DNA of 64,000 bases from Halocafeteria seosinensis. Lineage: Eukaryota; Sar; Bigyra; Bicosoecida. Of this stretch, positions 15,301 through 26,460 are shown piece after piece. The DNA is taken from contig LVLI01000353.1 in assembly GCA_001687465.1 (NCBI GenBank), forward strand, positions 1-64,000, read 5' to 3'. The position numbers were made by a program, and so were the translations under genes. The notes under the pieces are model-generated. The model did no database searches, was not told the DNA's origin, and saw only the letters and a list, made by a program, of their open reading frames with translations. Numbering within the stretch: the first letter of the stretch is position 1; each line of letters opens with the position of its first letter.

Positions 15301-18300
15301 AATTACGGGGTCCGGCGGTGCTGGTAAATCAGGAGAGCTGTCTCTATTCAGCGGTAGAGGATCTGTGGCAACAGGGAATATCAGGATGTTCTCTGGTGAG
15401 TCACAAGAGGGAAATTCAGGGTACGTAAAAATCTTTACAGGCTGTGCGCATGATGGTAAGAGTGGCTCTTTCGATATTGCGACCGGTAACTCCAATGATG
15501 ATCACTCCGGCTACATAAAATTGAGCACTGGGAGCGGTACGAAGTCGAGCGGTTCCATATCTTTGCTGGCCGGGATCGCCAATACCAATGCTGGGTCAAT
15601 AGTAATGAGTGGAGGCGACTCTTTGTCTGCTGCTGGTTTGGGTGGCTCAATAGAAATTGTTTCAGGAAAAGGAGAAGCTGCTTCCGGGATGTTGGAGTTT
15701 TCCACGGCCAAGGGCGGAAATAGTGGCACCTCGGGTTTGGTCGTGCTGCGCACGGGATCGTCTACCTCTGGAAATAGTGGAAGCGTCTCCGTGTTTACTG
15801 GACAAAGCAATTGTCAACGTTCGGGACATGTTCACATTGGTTCTGGAAATGGGAAAGAGCAAGGTTCCGGTTCCCTTACATTAGCGTCAGGTGACGCCGA
15901 GGCCAAGTTTTCTGGGAGCATTTCCATCTCGACAGGCAACGCCTGCAGTGGAGCCTCTGGATCTATTCTGTACGGGAGCGGAGGGAGCACGAGTGGACCT
16001 AGCGGCTCAATCTCTCTTTTAAGTGGGGCGTCTAACGGAGGAAACACTGGTAGTGTGACGATAAAAACCGGCAAAACATCCACAGAAGCAGAAACGGGAG
16101 ACATCACTGTATCTACTGGCCAGAGCCCTTTAGGAATTTCGGGAGGTATGACCTTGAGGACTGGATGTGCTGATAGTTGGAGTGGTTCTCTTAGTGTTTC
16201 GACTGGTTCCTCCGCTGAAAATAGCGGCTACCTCTATTTCAGTACAGGAAACAGCAACAACGGGAATTCTGGAGCTGTAGACGTTACCACGGGGGCCGCC
16301 TCCTGTAGGGGTAGTGGTGCCATTTCTCTGTCTACTGGCTCGGGCCATAACACGGGAAAGCTTGTGCTGGAGACCGGTGTGTCCAATAAAAGGTCAGGCT
16401 CAATCTATGTGAGCTCCGGTAATGCAGGGATGAGTACTGGAATGGTAAAGATTCTTACTGGAAAAAGTGACTCTGCGTCTTCAGGAAATGTCATACTAGC
16501 GACGGGAAATTCAAACACAGGGCAGAGCGGTGGGGTGGCCATCAAGAGCGGAAAGGGGAACACCAGCGGAGAATTAGAGCTGAGGAGTGGAGACTCAAAC
16601 TCCGGGAATAGTGGCTCGCTTCGGATGCATTCTGGAAGCAGTAATAACGGGGCTTCGGGCTCAATTTCGATATTAACGGGGAAAGCGCAGGGTGCTACCG
16701 GCGGTTTGGAGATGATAACGGGGACCTCTGCCCTTAGCGACAGTGGGTATATCGAGGTTCAAACTGGTACGGGTAACAAGAGTGGGAGGTTGAGTTTCTC
16801 GACTGGCAATGCTAGCTCTGGAAACACCGGTTACATAGCAATAGTAACCGGAGACAGTGAGGTAGAAACTACTGGTTCAATAAGTATCACAGTTGGGCAA
16901 GCAAACGCTGGCAAGGGGGGGGATGTGCATATCTCGGCGGGTTCTTCTTCTGACCCGTCAAGTGGAGGTGGAAGAATCACCGTTATTAGTGGCGGTGGTA
17001 ATTCCGGAGGCAGTGGAGACGTCAGCATTCGCACAGCGAATGCACTTCACGAAGGAGATACCGGCACGGTTGTGCTCAGTACTGGTAATACCAACACTGG
17101 CAATACTGGAAGCATCACTCTGCGCTCAGGAATGACTACTTCTGGAGACACTGGCGATTTGATCTTTAGTAGTGGTACATCGAAGAAAGGAAACAGTGGT
17201 ACATTGACCCTTGGAACCGGTGCCACAACAAATGGAGACAGTGGTCGTCTTAGTATACGCAGTGGACAAGCGAATAACGGAAATAGTGGATACCTTTTGT
17301 TGGCTACTGGGAGTGCAAATGGTGGTAGTGGTGGATCAATTTCGATGCTAGTAGGGTCAAGTACTGTTGGAAATGGTGGTGATGTGTACATTTCTGCTGG
17401 ATCTTCGACTGATGTGGATGCTCGTGGTGGCAATATACAGATAATTAGTGGCGGCGGTAACACCGGCGGTAGCGGAAGCCTAAGCATTGTTTCAGCGGAT
17501 ACTAATGCTGGTACATCTGGCTCGTTTACTCTTCGCAGCGGGTCTTCAAATACCGGAAATAGTGGAGGGTTGGTTCTGCACACTGGCAATGCGGCTACGG
17601 GCAACTCGGGAACTCTTTCCATGACGACTGGGATGTCCAACTTTGGCTCCAGCGGCAAGGTTGTGTTAGCCACCGGGGGGTCTTGCAACGGGATGACCGG
17701 CTCTATCGATATGAGTACAGGTGCTGCATCTTCTGGTGGTTCTGGGAGAATACTGGTACGCACCGGAGATTCCAATAGTTCTTCTTCCGGGTCAATTTCA
17801 ATGGTAACTGGAACGTCAAACAAGAAAACTGGCGGTCTTACATTTTCCAGCGGGGACGGAAGCGAGAACAGTGGTATCCTTGTGGTCTCCACAGGGAAAA
17901 GCATTTGCGGGAATAGTGGAATGATCACTATTGCAACTGGGAAAAGTGCAGGTACTGGTGCTTCGGGCAACATTGCTATGTCCTCCGGAGAAACTAATCA
18001 AGGATCGTCGGGATCAATATCTATCCTCTCTGGTTCCTCCGCAAGCGCTAACAGCGGCGATATAGTTCTAAGTACGGGAGCCGCTCCTAATGGGAAAGCG
18101 GGTTCCATCCTGCTTGGCACAGCAGCTGGTGGCGATGGTCGGGCAGGAGGCTTTTCTTTAGTTTCCGGGTTATCTTCCAACGGGAATGGTGCGCACGTTG
18201 TAATATTTGCAGGCTCTACCCTTGATATGGACGGAACAGGTGGTTCGGTCTCGATTTCCTCTGGAGGGGGTAGTTGTGGTGATTCTGGTGGGCTTGTGTT

Positions 18301-21300
18301 GGAGACTGCAGATGCCCATGCGGTTTCCGGTATTATATCAGTTTCAACTGGTATGTCAGAGAATAACTCGGGAGCGTTGACACTTGGTACGGGAATTGCA
18401 CATTCCGGAACAAGTGGGGGCATTTCTATCTTCACGGGGGTCAGTAACATCGGCCACTCGGGGGTGATCGACATCTTTTCAGGTGACGCCAGTTCCGGTG
18501 CTTCTGGAAAGATTGAGGTGCTTACGGGGTCTTCTTGTAGTGGCAATTCTGGTAGTATTTTGATTAAGTCCGGTGAAGCAAACAGCGGCAGTAGTGGTAG
18601 CCTCTCTCTACTCGCAGGAAACGGAAATTCCGGGGGCAGTGTCGATGTGCGCGCAGGAATGGGCAATAATGGGGACGGTGGTTATGTTGCAGTAATTTCA
18701 GGGTCTTCTTGCAGTGGAAATACCGGCTCAATTTCTCTAGTTACTGCTGACACCGAGTCTAATGCCTCTTCGGGTTTAGTAAACATTCGATCGGGCAACG
18801 CGGGAGGGGCTTCGGGTAGGATTACAATGGAGACAGGAAATGCTGAAGCCAATAGCGGGCACATTAGGTTTGAAACTGGTACCTCTGTCTCCGGTGCGAG
18901 CGGTAGCATTTCTATGTTTACGGGAAAGAGCGACGGTGATTCAGAATCCGGGGCAATAAATTTGACTACAGGCAATGCAAACGGGAAATCAGGGTCGTTA
19001 AATATCTCCTCAGGGAATTCTCTTACGGGGAACTCTGGGGGCATCACAATATCGGTTGGGTCTAGCAGCTCTGGAATGGGTGGGTCTATTTCGATTTCGA
19101 CAGGGGAGAGCAATGCAGAAAACAGCGGACGAGTAGTGCTACTAAGTGGAAACTCTGAGTGTGGTCGATCTGGGACAATAGTTATGACGAGCGGGTCCAG
19201 CAACGCCTCTACAAGTGGGGCAATTTTAGTTGCCACTGGTGCTAGCTGTTCAGGGGCTTCGGGTAGTTTTGAGTACGCAACAGGGGAAAGCCAACATGGG
19301 TCATCAGGCGAATTGACAGTTAGATCGGGAAACGGCATGTCTTCCGGCTCGATTTCCTTAGTGTCCGGAGACTCAGAAGCAGATTCCGGGAAGTTAGCTC
19401 TGGGTACGGGTACGTCAGATGGCTCCAATGCTGGTTCAATACGTATAAGCACAGGAACAGCTAACTGTGGGAGATCAGGTTCGATATCCGTTGTAGTGGG
19501 TCGTAGCACAAATGGAAACGGTGGAATCGTCTCTATCAGGGCGGGTAGCTCTCACAAACTGAAGGGTGGCAGTGTCAGTATCTCTAGCGGAGCTTCCCCT
19601 ACGGACAGTGGTGATCTCCTCCTACACAGCGCTAGCAGTAACGCAGGTGGCAACAGCGGAGCTTTGAGTATCTTTTCAGGAGATGCAAGTACTGGCGACA
19701 CTGGATCTCTTACTCTACAGACAGGGTCGTCCTCATGCGGGTCTACAGGCAGTTTTGATGTTATTTCAGGAAGTACTAATGTAGGAAATAGCGGAATGAT
19801 TCGCATAGAAACAGGCGCAGCAAACCAGGCTAAGAGCGGGGGTATTCGCCTACGTACTGGAGCCACTTCCTGTGGCAATGCTGGACACATACATATAGCA
19901 ACAGGATCCTCCAAAACCGCCGTTGGCGGTACCTTTTCGCTGTTAGCCGGCTCAAGCGAAACCGCGAGAGGTGGTGACGTTATTGTAGCAGCCGGCTCTT
20001 CATCGGACCCCGATGCGCAAGGTGGAAACGTAAGGATCACGAGCGGAGGTGGCAATGCTGGAGACAGTGGAGCGATAACAATCTATAGTCCCGACGCGTT
20101 GTCAACTGGAAATACCGGGCAAATACTGTTAAGCACTGGAGACGCTAATTCTGGAGACACAGGAGCGATCATATTCCGATCAGGCGTAACAACCTTGGGT
20201 GACTCTGGTGAGGTCATGTTGAGCAGTGGTATGTCCTGTGGAGGAAATAGTGGAACTCTAACGTTAGGCACTGGTGCCACCACAAACGGTGATAGTGGGC
20301 GCATTGTCTTGCAAAGTGGATCTACGAACAACGGGAATGCCGGGTTCATTCTTATTGGTAGTGGTCAAGCAACAAATGGCATCGGTGGATCAATTTCTCT
20401 GTTGGTTGGGTCTAGTGATTCAGGTAGCGGAGGTAATGTATACGTTGCTGCTGGCTCGTCATCGGATTCGACCGCGGCGGGAGGGTCGATACAGATTCTT
20501 AGCGGAGGTGGTGACTCGGGAGGGAGTGGAGACATTTCTATCGAGAGTTCCTCTGCCACGATCGAAGGGAGTACGGGCGCAATCCTCTTAAGTAGCGGTG
20601 ACACTTGTAGTGGGAACACGGGGTCGATCATTCTCCGTTCAGGACTGACAAGTGCAGGTGATTCAGGTGAAGTCATGCTCAGCAGTGGTATATCGCTGAT
20701 GGGTAACAGCGGGAGACTGACACTTGGTACGGGAGCCTCCACGGACGGGGACAGTGGCCGCATTATTTTACATAGTGGTGGAGCAAACAACGGTAATGCC
20801 GGCTATATCGTGATTGGTACTGGGAAAGCGCAATGTGGTGTAGGAGGCTCGATTTCGATCCTCGTAGGCTCAAGTGGAAGTGGTAATGGTGGTAATATTA
20901 ACCTCTCCGCTGGAAGCTCATGTGAACGAGGCGGAGGAATAGTCTTAGCTTCCGGAGAGGGTGAAACGTTTTCGGGGGCTATTTCTATTTTCACCGGAAA
21001 AAGCAATTCCTCTGGAAGCGGAGGTTTAGCCATTGGCACAGGCATATCCGCAAAAGAGTCTGGAAGCGTCCAAATTGACACCGGTACATCCAACGGAGAC
21101 TCCGGCCTGATTCTCATCAGTTCAGGAGATTCGGATACAGGTGTTTCTGGTGAGGTGACGGTGAAAACAGGAGGTGGTTGTAAGCAGTCAGGGCTTATAA
21201 GTATTCGTTCGGGGGAGAGTAATCTTGTGAACTCTGGTTCAATCATCCTCGCTACGGGCAATGCCAATAGCGGTAGATCCGGAAACCTAATTATCTCTGT

Positions 21301-24300
21301 TGGACGGGGCAACGAAAATGGAGGCTCAATCCGCATTGAAGCTGGTGCATCCACTGGTGGCAACGGGGGTGGTATAAGTATTACCTCGGGAAATGGCGTT
21401 TCCTCAGGCAAGGTATTTATAGCGTCTGGTAACAGTTCATGCGGAAACAGTGGTAGCCTGAGCATTGTAAGCGGAGAAGCTGAAAACGTCTCTGGGTCGA
21501 TCACGTTTCGTAGTGGTGACGCCGATAAGGATTCAGGAAGCTTGGACATATCCTCTGGAGCCGCACAATCAGGCAACTCTGGATTCATTCTCCTAGCGAC
21601 GGGCCCCTCAAACTGTGGGATAGCCGGGTCGCTTTCTATTGTTACAGGCTCTTCACAAAACAAAGGTTCCAGCATTTACATAAGAGCTGGAGAAACAAAC
21701 TCATCGACTCATGAAGGGGGATCAATCTCGTTAATTACTGGAGATTCAGTGGGGGGAACAACAGGTTCCCTGACCCTTCGTACTTCGGGGAACACTGCAT
21801 CAATGGACTCAGGAGAAATAGGACTAGTCTCTGGACGTGTTAACGAAGGAAATAGTGGTTATATAGCCATATATTCTGGATTGACTAACTGTGGTACCTC
21901 CGGGACAATCAGCGTGACGACAGGTTTATCAACTTCTGGGAACACAGGTGGAATTACAATTGCCACCGGTGTCACGACTGAAGGGGATTCTGGAAGTGCA
22001 ACTTTACGCACAGGGAAATCTACCTCAGGAAACAGTGGTAACGTCTTGATAAGTACAGGGGAAGGTATCAATACTGGCTCAATTTCTGTTGTTGTTGGTT
22101 CAGCTACCACCAACGGAGGATCTCTCGCGGTTATGGCAGGGTCGGCGACGGGGTCAGACGGGATTGGTGGAGCTATCACGATTGCAAGTGGATCTGGAAC
22201 CGCAACAAGTGGTTTTATAGATATTGAGAGCGGTAAAGCTCACGATTCAAGTGGGTCGTTGAGTGTAGAGACAGGAGCGGCTAATAACGGCGATTCCGGT
22301 GATATAAGCATTGGCACTGGGAATTCTAACTCCGGGAAATCGGGGTCTATACTCTTGAGTGTAGGCGATAGTAATCATGGTGGCGTTGGAGCTGTGCAGT
22401 TTCAAACTGGGACAGCAAATGCCGGAGACTCTGGGTCCGTAAAATTTGTGGTCGGGGATAGTGATAGTGGAAATTCTGGCAGTCTTATATTTGTCACGGG
22501 GAAGTCCAATTCGGCCGACTCGGGATCAATTAGAGTTATCACAGGGAACAGTGATTCTGGGAATTCGGGTTCGATTTCCTTGCTCGGTGGGTTGGCGGAA
22601 AATGGTAACGGGGGTGACATTTTCCTCTCAGCCGGCCGGAGTGAGGCAGGCCGAGGAGGCGATGCAACCATTTTCACAGGTCTTGGTTCCAACGGTGATT
22701 CAGGGGCTCTGTCTCTTATTTCTGCCACGGCAGACGGAAATTCAGGAAGGCTGAGTTTGACTACAGGTAAATCTGCTCAGGAATCTACTGGAAACATCGT
22801 AATGGCATCCGGAACCTCGGGCACGGATAGCGGTACGGTTTCGATTCTGACTGGCGGTGCCAATGGAGACTCAGGTTCTATTACGCTGTCTACGGGTTCA
22901 TCTAATTCCGCCATGTCTGGTGGTATCTCGTTATTTTCTGGAGGCGCGGACTCGAGTGGGTCTGTTGTAATCCGGAGTGGGAATGCCAATGTTGGAGGCG
23001 GGGGCTCTATAGAACTCGAGACTGGCGAATCCTCTCTTTCTAGTAGTGGAGGGATCAGTATTCGAACGGGAGACGTAGACGTAGCAGGGGCTTCCGGAAA
23101 TATCCTATTCTCCACCGGTAGCTCTTGTGATGGAGACACTGGAGGCTTTACGGCGTCTACCGGCTCAACAAACATAGGAAACAGTGGAGCTCTTGAAGTT
23201 CGCTCAGGGATGGCTCAGTGCGGTTCTTCCGGGTTTATCATCCTTCAGACTGGAGATTCCAGAAGCGGAGAAAGCGGGGGTCTAAGCTTTGTTTCAGGAG
23301 CTAGCAATGCTGGCGAAGGCGGGGGAATCGTTCTGTCAGCTGGCTCAAGTGTAGCTTGTGGTTCTGGTGGCTCAATTGACTTCTTTTCAGGCTCTGCATG
23401 CAACGGAGAGACTGGGTCATTGACCATCGTGACCGCCGCAAGCAATTTAGCTAATACCGGGCATATCTTACTCAGTACTGGGAATGCTATCACCGGTTCC
23501 TCCGGTCATGTTGTTTTGTCCACTGGTTCGTCGAAGCATGGAGAAAGTGGAGGAGTTACCATCACGACTGGGGACGTTACTGCCTCTAATGCTGCAGCTG
23601 GAGACTTTGATTGGGAAGCCGGTTCCAGTAGCAAGGGAACAGGGGGGTCAATTCTACTGACCGGTGGGAGCGGAAATCGCGGTGGGTCTGTGTCGATCAT
23701 CGCTGGAGTAGCGTGCAGTAGTTCCGGTATTGGTGGCTGCATCGCTTTTGAGACCGGACGCAACAACGATGGAATGTCAGGTGAACTGTTGCTCTTGACA
23801 GGTGACGGCTGTTCTTCCGGAAGCATCACTCTCGCCACCGGTACTGCTAGCACTGACATATCCGGATCAATCACCGTATCAACAGGTAATAGCGGAAACG
23901 AAGGGGCTGCTGGAGGCATAGAGTTACAAGCGGGTAACAGCATTGACAACACAGGAGCAGGTGGCGGTATCACCGTTCGAGCTGGCAAAAGTAGCACCCA
24001 AGCGGACGGAGGAGACATAGAAATTGTTGGTGGGGGTAGCACTTCTGGCAACGGAGGCTCCGTACGTCTTCAAGCAGGAAACAGCGTACACCACGATGGG
24101 GGTGATTTATCAATTGCCTCTGGCAGCGGAAACACAGAATCCGGGAGTATAGACATCCGGTCAGGGGATGCAAATTCTTCTGGATTCTTAGCTTTAGTGT
24201 CTGGCAAGAGTAGCGGAACCAGTGGTTCTATCAGTTTGATTACTGGATCCAGTAGCACAGGATCCAGCGGGGATATTATACTATCCACGGGAAGTGCATC

Positions 24301-26460
24301 AGTGGCTTCTGGAAGCATTTCTTTGTTTGCAGGCGAAAGCAATGGTGACGGGGGTGCCCTTGTTTTACAAAGTGGCCGCAGCAACACTGGCACGAGTGGG
24401 GAGGTCATTATTGCATCTCGCAACGGTCAGTGTTCGGGCTCAATCGAGATTCGTACGGGTAGTTCTGATGTTTCCAGTGGTTTCGTCGACATTAGCACGG
24501 GAGATAGCAACGGTGCAGCTGGCAGCATCAGCATTACCGTAGGCTCGGCTAAGGACAAAGCTGGGGATGTTGTCATTAGGGCTGGCGACGCTTCCTCTGG
24601 TAGTGATTACAATGGGGGATCCGTTTCCATTATAGCTGGCAAAGGACCAAGCGCCGCGACAAAACGCAGCGGCGTCGTGAGAATAGAGACCAGTAGCAGT
24701 ATCTCTGGTGACTCGGGTAAGGTAACATTAGCTACAGGCAACTCGGACGGAGTATCCAATGGCTCGGGTGCTATCACGCTCCAGACTGGGGTAGGAACAG
24801 GTTCTTCCGGGAATATTCATCTCCTAGTGGGTGATTCAAATGCTAACGGTGGATGCATCATACTTTCTGCCGGGAAGTCTGTCCGTTCGGGCACTGGTGG
24901 CACCGTTCTTATACAGGGAGGATCGTCATCCAGCGGGAATGGTGGATATGTCATTTTGTCAGCGGGTAGTGGGTCAGCAAATGGTGGTGCCATTAGTATA
25001 CAAAGTGGCGCTAGCAATTTTGCCCTCAGCGGCAGTGTGCATGTACTTACGGGAGATGCTTGTGAAGGGTCTAGTGGTGATATAGATATCGGGACAGGAA
25101 GAGCTACCTCAGGTAGAAGTGGCGACGTTCAATTTACGACAGGTGATTCAAGTGGAGGCAATAGCGGCGAGCTTGTTTTGGCAAGCGGAAAGGCTTCGAG
25201 TGCTGACGCGCATGGGGGCTCCATATCGATTGTTGTGGGCGCATCCGGCAACAATGCGCGTGGTGGCAACTTGCTCCTTCAGAGTGGGAAAGGTGGCTCG
25301 CACTCTGGAAGTTTGTCGATGATCACAGGTAACGGCGGGAACACCGGCTCCATTGTATTTTCATCCGGCCAGGCGAACAAACAGTCAGGGAAACTTGCCT
25401 TTTCCACGGGGAAATCGAATTGCGGAACGTCTGGTGATATAGTAATGAACATTGGCACATCTGTGAACGGAAACGGGGGCAACTTCCTCGTGACGTTAGG
25501 TAGTGCAGAAACCGGAAACGGAGGAAGCATTAGTCTCCTCAGTGGGGATGGCAATCGGGGTGGTGACATCGTAGTCTCTGCCGGGGATGGTACTTCTAAT
25601 GATGGTGGTGGTGTTACTATCTCGAGTGGTTCCAGCAACAGCGGTAAATCTGGAGATATAGACATATTTACAGGCGATGGGAGTGATGGGTCTTCGGGTT
25701 CAATTATTCTCAGTACTGGGTCAGCGACTACATGTGGCCGAGCTGGAGGACTAAGTTTGATCACACACGGGGCGGAAAACGGAAACTCAGGTTCGCTTGT
25801 GCTCAGTGTTGGAAGGTCGTTCAATTCAAACGGTGGTTTCATTTCCTTAAATGCTGGGAGCTCAACTGGCGGTAATGGTGGAACTGTGTCACTCATTGGA
25901 GGCAAAGGAGAAAACATGGGTGGCCATGTTGTTTTGGCTTCTGGAGAAGCAAACGGAGACACTGCTCTAAGTGGACTCATCCAAGTTCAAAGCGGAGAAG
26001 GGACAAATGGGGCCGACTCAGGAAACGTGGTCCTTCAAACTGGTTCTGGTGTCAACAGCGGTTCTATCTCGATTATATCGGGTAAAGGGAATGAGATGTC
26101 CGGTCATCTTCGCTTCGCTACTGGAGCAGCAACCAATGGTGATAGTGGTTCATTGGTTTTTGTAGCCGGCGAGGCAACCGCTTCAGGCAGTGGAGGCCAC
26201 ATTTCCTTGTTGGCAGGCTCGTCGAACCTTGGTGACGGTGGAATGATTGTCTTATCAGGAGGAGAAAGCGCTGCTGCGGACGGTGGGGGAGGTGATATCA
26301 TGCTATTTGCCGCTGGGAACACCCAAGCGGGAGGCAGTATTTCCATAGTTGCTGGAAGTAGCGACTCTAATCCCTCATCAAATGCTGGGAACGTGTACAT
26401 TAGTGCTGGTGAGCACAACGGAGCAAATGCTGGCAGGGTGTTATTGACAACGCTAGGTGG
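2..26460 (+). repeat. 15-residue solenoid repeat array of giant protein A
   Basis: About 590 rungs of roughly 45 nt each. Above the rung there is a larger module: a run with LTFGTG or LTLGTG, then GYILLATG, then GGISLLVG, then a longer rung of about 18 residues, then ISSGGGN. Clear copies start near 5, 1286, 3878, 6425, 17100, 20150 and 20600. The first four are spaced by close to one or two times 1.28 kb. Most copies differ strongly at third codon positions while keeping the amino-acid pattern, so the array is old and appears constrained at the protein level. Confidence 0.8.

Noticed and set aside
196-26165. Many long Pro-rich open frames antisense to giant gene A, with similar ones antisense to giant gene B
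   Set aside because: Antisense of Gly and Ser/Thr codons gives Pro, Ala, Thr and Ser and rarely a stop, so long shadow frames are expected from composition alone.
2-26460. Regular 45-nt periodicity resembling a CRISPR or minisatellite array
   Set aside because: The frame is open throughout, the period varies in multiples of three and the repeats diverge at synonymous sites, so it is coding repeat and not a CRISPR array.
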